From Oikopleura dioica (taxonomy: Eukaryota; Chordata; Appendicularia; Copelata; Oikopleuridae): 64,000 bases of DNA. Shown here piece by piece: positions 22,481 to 34,202 of this stretch. How positions within the stretch are numbered: the stretch's first letter is position 1; each line of letters begins with the position of its first letter. The notes under the pieces were generated by a model. That model saw nothing but the letters and a program-made list of their open reading frames with translations. It had not been told where the DNA came from and did no database searches. The DNA is taken from the NCBI GenBank assembly GCA_907165135.1, contig OU015566.1:12198157-12262156 (forward strand), in the 5' to 3' direction. The position numbers were made by a program, and so were the translations under genes.

Positions 22481-23308
22481 TTATTTGAAATTCGTTTTTT
22501 CTTTCTCCAAGTACTGTTTTATCGCATCTACGTCAGGGATCTAAATTTTTTCGCGAAAATCGCAATTTGCGAATATTTTGCGATTGCGATGCGAAATTTC
22601 GCAGAAAATTCGCAATCGCAAATTATTTTTTGATCGAATCGCAATCGCATCGCAATCGCAACTCAGTTTTCGTCAATAATTCGCAAATTGCGATTTTTTT
22701 GCGAACTTTGGTCTTGTCAAAATGCTCCTTCGTTATTCTGACATGGGTTTTCTTTGACTCAGAGCCTATTTTCTGTGTTCTAAAGGCTTAATTGTAAGCC
22801 TGACCTCAAAAAATAGTCTTAAATCCTTTGAAAAATTACTTTTTACGCTAAAATTTCGCAAATGGCGACAAAATCGCAATTCGCGAAAAATTCGCAATTT
22901 GCGAAAAAAATCGCAATCGCATCGCAATTTCCGGACTATTTTGCGTCGCAATCGCATCGCAATCGCAATTGATTTTCGGCAAAAATTTAGATCCCTGATC
23001 TACGCAGCTTTTCAAATGTCTCTTTTGCAGTGACACTTTCTCCGCGAGGAAGGTCTCAAATGCTTCTTCTCGCTCGCCGAGATACTTCCCGATAAGCTAA
23101 AAATTATTACTATTCTGAAAAGTTAGCCATTTTCATACCTGGTAGCACTTTGGAAATCCTAGTTCGACGAGTCGAGCTTGCGCAGTTTTTCCAATTCCTG
23201 GGATCTCGCTGCAATCTTTGTCGTCTAAATTTAAATTTTAGTTAGAGTTAAGGTTATGTAGAACTTACCCATCGGTTCTCTTGTAAAATTCTCAAGTTTT
23301 GATGGCAT
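22481..23308 (-). pseudogene. BANF1: barrier-to-autointegration factor, last exon split by a hAT-type MITE
   Basis: BAF is a small dimeric protein that bridges DNA and links chromatin to the nuclear lamina. Exon 1 (23308-23269) encodes MPSKLENFTREPM. Exon 2 (to about 23141) encodes IPGIGKTAQARLVELGF, the helix-hairpin-helix DNA-binding core. Exon 3 encodes LIGKYLGEREEAFETFLA and ends KSCVD at the insertion. A 464-bp element with an 8-bp duplication interrupts the exon. Beyond it, in the original frame, lie AIKQYLEKEKTNFK and a stop at 22483-22481. As read, translation would run into the element and stop at about 22848 with a foreign tail. Without the element the gene is about the usual 90-residue size. 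It could be a broken copy, an insertion polymorphism, or rescued if the element is spliced out. Confidence 0.8.
22534..22997. mobile_element. hAT-type MITE inserted in BAF coding exon
   Basis: Termini are inverted: CAGGGATCTAAATTTTT at the left and AAAAATTTAGATCCCTG at the right. CAGGG is typical of hAT ends. Flanks are ATCTACGT (22526-22533) and ATCTACGC (22998-23005), an 8-bp duplication with one mismatch. The interior is dominated by GCGATT and CGCAAT words on both strands. It has no transposase frame. Confidence 0.88.
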
Positions 23309-23597
23309 TTTATTTTTTCTCAGAATTTACTCAACAAAAATATTTTTGCTCCTTCTTGAACAGAGCGATTTTTGGTTGTGCGCATGCCAATTTTGATGAA
23401 ATCAACAATGTCGGTTGGTGACCGGGACCGATCCACCGCCCTGATTTCGTTGAAGATTATTTACTAACGTAACGCTCTTTCTTTCTTTTCGAAGTAAAAA
23501 AGCTGCAGCAAAAGCAGACAAACTGATATTTCTACATTTCCATAAATATCGTTAAGTTTAACTTCACATTGGTTGGATATTTTCGCGTATTAACCTA

Positions 23598-23847
23598 CCA
23601 TGAGATTTTTTTAGAGAGGGAGAAGGCCCCTGGCCTCGCTTCCCCGTTCCCCTCTCGGGGGAGTCTAGAAAATTCCTTGAGTTCCTGTTGGGCACTTCAG
23701 AATATAGAATCTAGAGTGCGGCCCAATGCGGAAAAATACGGTCCTCTGATTGGCTAGCCGCGCTATGCGCGCGCGGCTAAAGTGAGAGTCCCAGAGGGCT
23801 AAGGACTCTCAGATTCTCAGATCTCCCCTTAGAAAAAAATCTCATGG
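23598..23847. mobile_element. 250-bp TA-flanked MITE
   Basis: Inverted termini CCATGAGATTTTTTT and AAAAAAATCTCATGG are flanked by TA on both sides, suggesting a Tc1/mariner-type target duplication. The interior is GC-rich, with CCCCTCTCGGGGGAG and GCGCGCGCGGC, and carries CTGATTGG, an inverted CCAAT box. Confidence 0.75.
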
Positions 23848-23963
23848 TACTTATTTCGAATAAGTTATTCGACTATTTTGCATCATATTTTCACGCGTTA
23901 TTAGTAGAAATAATGCATGTCGAGTACTCGATCTTTTGTCTCGAAAGCTATTATTTCGTGAAA

Positions 23964-24254
23964 TCAAATTAATGCAGAGATGTTTAATGAGTTAATTGAG
24001 TGGCTCATTTCATCGCATAAAAAATTCAAATTCTGAACAAGAGAGTTCTTCTTTTCGATGTTAAGGCTAATTTGCAAGTACGTTCGTTCTGAAATGACGC
24101 CAGCAATTGCGTCTTCAGAATGCATTGGACAAATATAAACAAGGCCAAAGCCATTTAAAACAATAAAACTCAATATTTTGCCGGATGAATATTTATGCTT
24201 GCAATCAAACAAATGCAATGGCCGAGGCGATTGGCGGCGGAGATGAAACGCCAC
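23964..24254 (-). pseudogene. possible DDE transposase fragment
   Basis: A 97-codon minus-strand frame includes CKHKYSSGKILSFIVLNGFG followed by LVYICPMHSEDA. The pattern (K-YSSGK, then a hydrophobic strand, N-G-G and a short loop with His-Ser-Glu-Asp) resembles the core of IS5/Harbinger-like DDE endonucleases. There is no ATG at its beginning and no full catalytic triad. It is a tentative remnant call. Confidence 0.3.
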
Positions 24255-24391
24255 TCAGCTCGTTCGCTACTTTCAAATTCAACAAGATCAATCTTCTGCA
24301 TCGCTGGAAGACCGTTCTTATTGTTCCGTACGCGCTCATTTTCCCGGAGAAAAAATATGTCCATATTAAAAGTTTTGTTAAATGAATGCAT

Positions 24392-24937
24392 TTCTTTATT
24401 TATATTTTATTCTATAAAATATTCACAGTGATTTGTGAAAAAAATGCGATTTTTCAAGCAATAGAACTAATAAATCGTAATAAACCAGCTAAATAAGACT
24501 TTTTGGCAAGTGGTAAGTTGAGTAGGAATAGTTGAACTGGGTTTAATTAAAAAGAGCAATCTACATGATTATTCTCGCAAGGTTAAAATGCTGATACAAG
24601 CAGTTGAAATCCAAAAAGCCTCGTTTTTTCCTGGAAATTCAACCAATTTCAATCAAGTAAATATAAAATTATAATGTATATTTTATAATTATAACGTTAA
24701 GCATTTTTTAATAAGCAAAAACAAATACTTTTGATAAGCCTTCTTGTCTTCAAATGATGGCGCTAGCGAGCGCACCTGCAATTGTGGTTCTCTTCCTTTT
24801 TCGCAGTAAGGGCAAAATTGATGAGCCCAGGTCACCATTAAAATGTTTCATTTTTCGCCATAACTTTATCCTCTTCCTGAAAACAGACAGAGACGAGTTC
24901 GACAAAAGTTCAGACGTTGAAAAAAGGAGCCGTCAAA
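24392..24937. other. intergenic, upstream of ZIP transporter
   Basis: AT-rich with no supported gene up to 24750. An ATG-rich leader (24754 onward, MMALASAPAIVVLFLF) runs into the transporter and could be an alternative upstream exon. Confidence 0.35.
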
Positions 24938-27728
24938 ATGGTGGCCCAGCTTACATTCAAGATTTCCATGCTTGTGATTATACTTATAGATGGGTAAGCG
25001 GCTTTCGAAGGAAGATCAATATATTCATTACAGTTCGCCGATTTCAGTATATTTATTTATATGAAGCTGATATTATTTTTATATTGAAAGCACAAGTAAA
25101 AGCCAATCTTCAGTCTTTTCTTCGGACACTTGCCCTACCTGATTCAAAGATATATGCAGGTAAGATTCATCTTCTTTTGTCAACTTTCTTTTTCGGCTTA
25201 CTTTTTCATTATTTATACTTTTCCTTGGATATAAATTTATCAACCTATCCTGAACGTAGTTCTTTGCTTCGAATATATTTTTAATTCAGCGCTAGAATTT
25301 TAACTTTTGCATTCAAATAGAATAAGTCAACGCATGGAACAGCAAAAGATATTGGCGCCAATCCACTTCTATTGTCCATTTTGTCACCGGGGATTCTACA
25401 AGTTCGCAATTATTATTAATCAATCGGGGGCAAGTTTAACCGCCCCCTTGAAGCCTCCTTGAATCCTCTATAGAATTGCTATGCTGCTGGTATCTTTTTC
25501 GCCACGTGTATTCTCCACATGCTTCCTGAAATCTCGGAAAAGATGAGCACTGATGTTTTCCCTGGTAATCTCAGACATAAGTTTACTGATCCATGGGTTA
25601 ATTAAGACATTGAATATCCCGTTGCTGAGTTAATCGTCGGCTGTGGCTTTTTCATCGTCCTGTCCCTCGAGCAAATCGTCATGAGTTGCTGTACTAAGTC
25701 GAAGAAATCAAAGAAGAAATCAAAAGAGATAAATAATTCAAATCAGAACTCGAACGAAAACACAGATATACACCTCAATGGAATAAGGAATGGATAGAAT
25801 ATCCAGAAAATGATATCATTAGTGTCGATATGATATTCCTAAAAGGGGTCCAATGGGTAATGGCGTTGAAGATCATTCGGTTGGAACACACCTCGATGGA
25901 TCTCTCGACCGATCTGGTACTCAATTATTAATCGACGCTCAGAGCGGCCAGGATAAGGATTGAGAAAAATTTTGTCAGCTTAGCATTAATAATTAGAAGA
26001 CAATTTATTTAACGAATCACGGCATTTATTATCTCCAAGTTCAAGATCTTTTTTGCTCAATCTTTCGCAGCCATATGTTGCCAAAGATGAAGGTCATAGT
26101 CATGGACATGGACACGAAGATGATGACCAGCATGATGAAACGGGCTCTCAATCGATTCTTCCTTGATTTCAATAAGACATCATAATTTTTAGATAATCCT
26201 CGGCCAAATTTTGGCGTTAAGGGTGTCAACATCGATTGAGTAAGGGAATCTCTTATGAGATTTTTACTAAAAAATCCGAAAATCGATGTTGACACCCTTA
26301 AGGACCCCCCCCCCCCCATAGTTTCTGAGAAAAACTTTCACTAAAATGGCTCATTTTCACGATTCTTGATGGGGGGGGTCCTTAACGGCTCAAGATTTCC
26401 GGTAAAGCTTTGAAAAAAAACCCACCGATATTTTTTCATTAGGGTCTAAGAAGTCTACGCGATTTAGAGCGGATTCAAATGCGGCTTTTATAAATTATAA
26501 TTATTTTGGGATTATCCCAAAATAGATATTTTCCAAAATTGATTCTCAATTTGAGAGCCTTATTTCTGACCATGCTCATTTTGACCCCGCCGCACACTCA
26601 ACCCTTCGAGTTCTCATCCTGGTCGGCGCACTTGCCCTCCACGCTGTCTTCGAAGGCCTTGTCTTTGGCGTATCCCAAGAGCCTGTATCTGCTATGCTCG
26701 GTATATCAACAATCAAGATTTTTCTTATTGAAATTTGCATTATGAATGTCGATTTTTAAATCCAGAAGGGCTTTTGCGCCAATGAATATTTCACTGAATC
26801 TCAAAACAAGAATCAATTTTAGGTACCGCAGTTGCTGTTGTCATACACAAATCGATAATTGTCAGGGGCATCAGATTATTATGAACGCGATAATCTAGCT
26901 GTTCCGCTTCTGATTTCATATTCTGATCCACAAAAGCCTTCTCAACTGGGATGCAGCTTTTGACGTCCAAAATGCAGACAAGGCAATGGTTAGCTTGTCA
27001 AGCGAACTCAAAAGATCATCTGCTTCCAAATTAGAAAACTCGTGTAATAAAGGATGAAAGCCTCATAAGCACGTGACTAACCATTGTGGAGATTTCTCGT
27101 TACCGCTGTGGTCATCTTTTCGATAATGGCACCAATCGGCTTGATCATCGGGATCATACTAAGCGCTTACGGTGGCGATGGAAACTTGGATGGGCCTATG
27201 ACAATTATCGAGGCAGTGGCAACAGGTGGGGAAATACTCTTCCTTGATTTCAATGTCTTCTATAGCGCCTCTCAAATTCATGGCGACTGAATATTCGTTT
27301 TCTTAACCTTGAGTCAAGGTCTCGTGGTTCATATTTTAAAGTTTATTATTTATCTTGAACAAGGACCACAGTCGGTCAATTCTTTGCGGATCGAAAGAGC
27401 AACAAAAACATTTTCAGAATAAGATTCAATCTCATTTGTTTTTCTTCAGGCACTTTCATCTACGTCACATTCTTGGAGCTAGTGCCTCACGAGTTTATGG
27501 GCGAAGTCGAACAGGGACCACTCAAAGTCCTCGTAATGGCCAATTACGGTTGAAAATGAGCATTCATTTAGATTAAGTGAAATTAAAATCGTAAAAGAAA
27601 ATTAATATAAAATTTATTCAACCTCATTAAAAGCGCTCGGCTTTGGGACGATGGCCTTCTTCCAGACATTCGACTACGATCCTGTGTTCATGTCGTCAAA
27701 CAGCACACTGCCATCTACAGACACATAG
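24938..27728 (+). CDS. ZIP-family zinc transporter (SLC39A1-3-like)
   Basis: Imports zinc into the cytosol. Exons are spread widely. MVAQLTFKISMLVIILIDG begins the model. A TM2-like helix is NCYAAGIFFATCILHMLPE. A TM3-like helix is VAELIVGCGFFIVLSLEQIV, followed by a Lys/Ser cytosolic loop and a His-containing segment (DHAHFDPAAH). TM4 is LVGALALHAVFEGLVFGV, with the conserved HxxxE signature. TM5 is AVAVVIHKSIIV, which keeps HK but lacks the second Glu, as in the ZIP1-3 group. Last helices include ITFLE-like TFIYVTFLELVPHEF, ending LPSTDT and TAG 27726-27728. The N-terminal exons are the least certain. The intron after 25787 would use a GA donor and contains two TTAA-flanked MITEs. Confidence 0.82.
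26221..26297. mobile_element. 77-bp TTAA-flanked MITE
   Basis: Perfect 17-bp inverted termini GGGTGTCAACATCGATT and AATCGATGTTGACACCC, flanked by TTAA at 26217-26220 and 26298-26301. TTAA duplication is typical of piggyBac and some Kolobok elements. It lies in a ZIP-gene intron. Confidence 0.8.
26302..26381. mobile_element. 80-bp TTAA-flanked C-rich MITE
   Basis: GGACCCCCC at the left and GGGGGGTCC at the right form inverted ends with C14 and G8 tracts. They are flanked by TTAA at 26298-26301 (shared with the previous element) and 26382-26385. Confidence 0.7.
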
Positions 27729-29250
27729 CATGATTCCTTGCGAATGACTTCAAATATATACCTTCATATAAACCAAACCCTTTTTGCGGGTACTTTTTTG
27801 GCATGACCTTTCTACTTCTGCCAAAAAGCGGATCCAGTTTGAAAACTTTGAAAAGTTCAAGACCTTCATCTCCGACCCAGGAAAAAAACTTGGCCAGACA
27901 AAAACTGGGCGCTGGGTATCTTTATTTTCCAATGTTTTGGAAAGCATGATTTTTCTGAGAAAAAATGTGTGATCTGGCGCCAAAACAGCTTGTTGAAACA
28001 GTTTGGCAGCCGCGGTAGTCCTCTCATCTTTACAATAAGAATTGTATAATCAAGGGATATTACTGCTTATTTTTTCTCATGTTAATTTTTTCTCAGAAAT
28101 TTTGTACTACCAAAAGCTGGCACCATCTTTGCCAAGCCCGTTCTTTTTCATCCCTTTGTGGCGTCGGAACATTTTATTGTCTCCTCGCACCTCCATAAAC
28201 ACACACTTCTGTCCTCCCCTTGTTTTTTTCGCATTTTTGCGCCAATATTTGGCGCAGATTTCGCCCCGCCGCCAAGGCAACTCCAAACCGACGGCGGCGT
28301 GTTCTAACAAATTTCACCTGCTGCCAGGAATTTCCATCCGACAAGGTGAGAAAAAGAAGTGGGATTTTAGAGGTCACTGCCAAATTTTTGTCGTCAGGAA
28401 TAAATTTGCAGCCAATTTTAGGGGTTGCGCGGTTTAATCCTTAATTCCTAAAGGAACCAAAACAGATGAGCTCTCATCCCTTTTCTGATCTTGTCTCTTT
28501 ATGAAAACACTCTTTAACAAAGGAAAGAAAAAACATCTGATAATCTAACTCGCGAGCAATTTTCATTTTCTCAGAAAATAATCGCTATCTTTTAATGTTT
28601 TAGAAAACACAATTTTATCAACTCCCTCGTGCATAAATTTTTGAATTGGATTAAAAATGTGACCTTTTTATTCCCTCTTATCGCTGGTTTCCGAGGAATT
28701 CCTGTGGAGAAACATATCTTATCAGCCTTTTTTAACTGATAAATTTCGCGAGTCGGTAGTTTTCGAAGAAAAAGACGGAAGGCAAATTTAGTGTGAAATC
28801 GGACTTTGCTGTTGAAAATTTATAAATAAATCACCCATGTAAATTGTTCATCCTTTTTTGGCAGCGCGAAAGCTGTTCGAAGATCGTCGAAGATTTCGAT
28901 TCAGTTGGGTCGATACCAAAAATCAAGCCCTTGAGAAAATGACCACTTTTCCCGGAAATGCGGAAACTTAGGGCCTCTAAGTGCCAAATCGATAGGTGAA
29001 ATTCAGATATTTTCCGCGAATTCCGGAGCCACTTGAGCAGAAGCTCAACGCACAAACGCTCGACATTTTTAAGAATTGGATGACAACAGCGGCAAATCAA
29101 AGGGTTGAAGTGAGCTCAGGGAAATTTCTGAATTGTTTTCTGATGGTTGCATGTGGAACTTGTTCTTGTGAAATTCTCATTGTGCAAATATTTGAAACGA
29201 TCTGGGCTCAAACACTTTCAGTTTAAAATTTCATCGAGGAATTGATCTAA
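27729..29250. other. intergenic, no secure gene
   Basis: A short plus-strand stretch at about 29007-29100 reads as a possible exon (PLEQKLNAQTLDIFKNW, after an acceptor-like TTCAG), but no start or partner exon was found. Otherwise I see nothing supported. Confidence 0.4.
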
Positions 29251-30449
29251 ATGTCTTCTGAAGCGAGGCCAGATTATGATGATCTTGAGTCTGAAACAGA
29301 GAGCCGCTTTACAAGGTTCGTATAAGCATGAAAACTAGCGCCTATTCTTTAGTAATTCTCATAGCACCAGCGCATTTCTGACCGAGGAAAAATTGCAAGA
29401 ATTGAAAAACGACATAAGAGTCGAAGTTCTTGAGTCGGTAAAGGATTTCATCGCTCAGCGCGAGAAAGCATTTGATACTCTTTCGGGTTCTTATATGGAA
29501 CTCAAGTCTGAGCTTGCAGCAACTAAAAACAGGTGCACTGAACTCGAGAAGAAGGTCGAAACTTTGGAATTGAAATGTCAAGAATATGACCTCAAAATGG
29601 ATGAATCTACTGTTATTGTGGAAAAATTTTCTAAAGAGCACACGGAGTATCGAACTTTCTATCGAGAATCAGATGAAAAAATGAAGAATCTTATTCGCGA
29701 CACTCAGTTTGGAGGCCAGAAAAATAAACTTACGACGAAGCAACTAGATGAGATGAATAAAAAGCAGATGCTATGCATTTCAAGAGATGCAACAACTCGC
29801 AATGCAGTAACAAATGTCCACGATGTATTCCTTCTACTGAAAGTACTGAGTAATGGCCATATTCCTGTTAATATAAAAGTAAAATTAATAATATGATAGT
29901 GCTATTGAAAAATTTTAGTTATCGAGCGCCTTTAAACTAACCAACTACTGGACGAACGATTGGCTTTTCGAATTTGAATGGTTACCAAAAGAAACTTTCC
30001 CCTGGAATGTTTCTATCGAATGCCCAGGAGATACTTTCTATTACCGAGTAACTTTGGTCCACTCTGTCAAGAAAAAAACAGCGAAAAAACCATTCATAAC
30101 GAAGGAAATACACGAATCGTATTATAGTGGGATAGATTTTCTAATAGGAGATGACAGAGTAAAGAGGAAATTACAATGGAACCCATTTACAGATCAAATT
30201 ATGGACAGAAAGCAAAACGAAACGTTAGAAGGTTTTTCGCACAGATGGATTCATTCGAAAGACGGCTGTTATTATCAAGGAGATGATTTTGGAGAAAATT
30301 TACTTGCAGATACGAGTTTGGAGCATTCTCTGACTATCAATTTTTGGAAAGATTCTAATCCGAAGAAGGTTTCCCGAGTAGAACGTTCGCGGAGAGCAGC
30401 TCGAGATACGACTGATTACAAATTTTTGAAACTTTATGGAGAGAACTGA
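29251..30449 (+). CDS. coiled-coil protein with folded C-terminal domain, unrecognised
   Basis: Three exons join in phase: 29251 to about 29316, 29353 to about 29877, and about 29920 to 30449. The acidic start is MSSEARPDYDDLESETESRF. A long coiled coil follows (about residues 35-125) with regular Leu/Val/Glu spacing (ELEKKVETLELKCQ). A second part has aromatic-rich strands (NYWTNDWLFEFEWLP, then SIECPGDTFYYRVTLVHSV). A Lys/Glu section with WNPFTDQIMDRKQNETLEGF and a basic tail (SRVERSRRAARDTTDYKF) end the protein. Its AATAAA (30450-30455) directly abuts the stop codon. The layout (coiled coil then beta domain) is like TRIM, TRAF or fibrinogen-type oligomers, but I see no signature that assigns it. 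Confidence 0.7.
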
Positions 30450-30456
30450 AATAAAC

Positions 30457-33400
30457 ATAATAATTCATCTCGCTCTTTAAAAACACGCGGTGGATCAAAG
30501 GTTTTAGTTGAGCGCTCTAAAATTCCATCTCATGTCTTCAAAATCCCTAATTTCAAGCCTCATCTTGTTGTTGTTTATATTTTCACAGGAAGAAATGTTC
30601 GCCTTGAAGCAGTCTTGACATTGATCAGGTGGCACGCGTTAATTACCGGTCCGATTTTGCGGTTCAACCAGCGAAAAAATGAATGTTTCCGACGCGCCTG
30701 AGACCGGAAAAAGGGCAAACAAGCAGTTTTTGGTTCAATTTCAATGGCATTCTTGGCTTATAAACTGTATAAGGGCAGAGCTGTCTTTTTAGAGCATCAA
30801 TAAAGTTAGACAGACTTCTCGTGGAGCATTGTTGTTTCAAGAAAAGAGCATAAAATTGACTTTTCCAATATTTTGATTGTAGAAGAGTGAATTGATTTCT
30901 AGCGCTCTGAGAAAGTTCTACCCCCGAAACCCGAGTGCCAAAATGTACACATCCGAAGCTAAAGGTCAGGAAACCAAGCCGACCAGTTTACTTTTCAGAT
31001 ACACAGTGTTCCGCTTGGGCGCGCGGAATGATCCCATTTCGCGGAATCCGGTCAGACCGGCTCCACTTTTTCCCGGAAAACCAGTCAAGTGCTTGTTATT
31101 CTAGCTCTTGGAGAAAGCATGCGATAAGGTAAATGTCTCCTCTTATCTTAACTTGGTTTCCCGCCAGGTTCCGTCTCTTTCATAATTCGAGCTCATTAAT
31201 CCGCGGATCAAAACAAAATCATAGCTTTTTTCGCAGAAAGTCGGCGCCAAGTTCAAAATAGGTTCTCCGGCGCGCGGCCAATTTTACAATGCGCAATTTG
31301 ATTTGAATTTTTCAGGGCTTTGAATAATATTTAACTTTTGGTTTAAGTTTTCAAATTCGTGAGAAGCTTTTGATTTTGAACTTGCGCCAAAAAGGGGCCT
31401 TCATAATTGTATTTACACATAGGGGCGGCCAAAGTGAATGGGCAGGGTCAATGTCAAAGCCAGCGACTGTGAGAAGAAAGTACTAAACAAACATGTTTAT
31501 CGGAATTTTTATCGGACAAATGGCTCATGATTACGGGGAGAAAATTTTTGGGAACTCTCCAAAATTCGCGAGCTGAGCAAATTCATTTCGAATTTTATAT
31601 GCTTCGGTTCAAAAAGAATATAAAGACTAAACGGCCTAACATTCAATGGGGATTCCTATAATCCTAGAAAAGAATACTAAAGCCCTTCAAATTGGCTTCG
31701 TCTCAAGGGGAGAAAGGTCGAAAGTCGAAAACCTTTCCACTTTTGGAGGTTAAATTCCCCCAAAATCCAGTTTCCTAGAAAGCCCTGGTTAATTATTTAA
31801 AACCTTGAGCTCTACTCAGATACACATTTTTCCTAATATTTTTCTTTGCCAAGGCTTTGTTATTCTTTCCTAGAATCCCCTTCTCTCGGCCCTGGCTTAC
31901 CCAGTGATCCCCCAATTTTTCGATCCGTTTCAAGAGACCGCGCGGTTGGTTTATCAAATAATAACTTTTGTGAGTTGAACAAAAGCGTCACCTGTTTGAT
32001 CCTAAAAAAGTGTTTCTAATAGTAAGATCATCACGTGATCAATTGATCACGTGCGTGTTCCTCGAGCACGTGATACCGGCCGCGAACGGATTCGAATAAT
32101 AGCTACCCTCATCAAAGGCGAATTAAACCCTTTTGTGGGGTTGGGCGAAAGTTGTTAAATCAAAAGTAACAAACCGGGATTTTCCGCACAGCTGTGATTG
32201 TATTGCTACATTGTTTTAGTTACAGTCGGTTGCGCTAAATAGGGTTATTTTGGGGGATTAGGAGGAAGTCTGAGTTTCCGGTAGATCTGAGCTCAATTGA
32301 CTGGGCAAATTAGTATGATTATGGAGGACTTAGGAGTCCCACAATGATAATTCTTATCAGAATAGCAGATAAGAGTCTCTTCTTTGCTGTCTAACTGTAT
32401 GAAGAAAATTTTGATGGTTATATTTCAACGGGCATAAATTCGTTTCCGATCGATTCTGTCCCTATTTTTAGAGAGCAGGTTGAGCTCCTCTGGGAAATTT
32501 TCGTCGCGGGGTTTCAAAAACTATCCAAAAATTCTGAAAAAGCTTCCCACTCGGGGTCACAGCGGGCCCTGTCAACCCTTTTTTGATCTGCGCCGCGCGA
32601 TTTATGACCAGGCTTAGCGGCGTTACGTGGAAGCGTTATTACAAATCTGAACCCCCGTCTCGATATTTTCTGGGCCAAGTTTTGTTTTCGAAGGTGAATG
32701 TGTTTTGTTCAACGGGTTTTCTCTGCGGTGAGAATGGAGATGTTTGTGGTGGTGGAGATAATTTTTTCGCGGATTTTGGGCAAAATTCCGAGAAGAAGAA
32801 ATATGCGTTTCCGCACAGACGCGCGCATCGCTACAAACATGCTCAAGCTCATGTTTTTTCACACTGAACATATTCTGCTTACTGTAAATACACTTATCGT
32901 TCTCACTCGTATTCCAGATTTGCTCCCAGATTGGATATGATGAGCACTAGTTGTGTTTAGGGTCGATAAAGTGACTTCCGAGGGAAAAGGCTTCACAATA
33001 GAATGATATTGATTTGAGGCAAGAGTTTCTAGGGCTAGGCTAATTCCCCACTGTGCCACCTGTTGTTGCCCGATCGACCGGTTCTAGTAAGGAGGGATTG
33101 TCAAGTTTGCCACCTGCGGCGCGGGAAATTCTAGAGAAAGGCCCTTGAAATCCTGGCCATGTGTCGAGAGGATCCTTTCTGGGAATGGGTAGCTGGGGAG
33201 GCTTTGTTGGATAAGTTACTGTAGTCAGACAGAAGGCATCCTCTTCTAACAAAATCTTGGAAAAGGAGAGGGTTGAAATCATTGCTCTTTCAACTTCAGG
33301 AAGACCTTTAAATGCGCCTACTCTGTGACTGAATGATAAAGTACTCGATAAACTAATCCATTATAGTTTCACTTTTGCTTGATGCCAAAGCAATAATGAT

Positions 33401-34202
33401 TTTATGGGCTTTTGAACACGGCAATTAGCAAATTTCATTTTTATAATTTCCGCGTGATTGGATAGTGCCCAACTCGCTCATGGCTCGCGCGTGTCAAAAC
33501 TGATCAATTACTTTCCTTTTTGCACAGAGAGTTGCTCTACCGGTCGCTTTGACAGGTGGCTGGCGAGGAGAAAAGTTTGAAGAGGAAGTGCTCGAAACCG
33601 GAAGGGTGGAAGTTCTAGGCCAGTAGCAGAGTGTGACAGATTTTGATCGAGCTAATAAGCCCTAATAAGACCTTGTTAGTTTGACAACCAATGATCAGCA
33701 ATTTCATTTTGCTGGAAGACGCTTAGACAATCAAAAAATTTTCCCTAATCTCAGCTCTCTCCCACAGCACTTGCTAAGTCTAAAAATATCCACCTTTCAA
33801 ATTCAAACAGTCAGTTTGAAAACGGTGCAAAATGACCCCATTTAGACTTTCCTGTCATCACATACATCCGCTCAGCAGGTCCGTTTCGTCGTAATTGTGC
33901 TAAAAATACTATCCTCGGCGAACTTCAGAGCATTCATCCCCCAGCCAGTTAACGACACATGATCCGCCTCATCCTTAGTGCAACATCCTGCTTAGCGCGA
34001 CGGGCGAGCGCAAAACGCGCGGACGCAACGGCGCTCCGGCGCGTTTTGTGAGGGCGCTGCGGGGAAACGAGCGCGAGCTTTAACTTTTGGATTTTCGCGG
34101 AAAATTCAGAACACATCGAGACTCTCTTGAAAGTGAAACCAACAGCTAATTTTTCAATTTTTACAAATCCCAAAACAAACAAACTTGATTCTTTTTTTGA
34201 AA
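30457..34202. other. 3.7-kb gene-poor region
   Basis: No coding exon is supported on either strand. It contains a cluster of CACGTG boxes (32032-32072). A GC-rich stretch at about 33980-34075 (GCGCGACGGGCGAGCGC) precedes the PIM-like kinase and probably includes its promoter. Its size is unusual for so compact a genome, so distal regulatory DNA is plausible. Confidence 0.45.
32032..32072. promoter_or_regulatory. triple CACGTG E-box cluster with a 22-bp palindrome
   Basis: CACGTG occurs at 32032-32037, 32048-32053 and 32067-32072. The first two form a perfect palindrome, CACGTGATCAATTGATCAC plus GTG, across 22 bp. CACGTG is the canonical E-box bound by bHLH-ZIP factors such as Myc/Max, USF and MITF. 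Confidence 0.55.

Noticed and set aside
28107-28444. Overlapping frames on both strands near 28.2 kb
   Set aside because: GC-rich but with no start or splice logic and no recognisable product on either strand.
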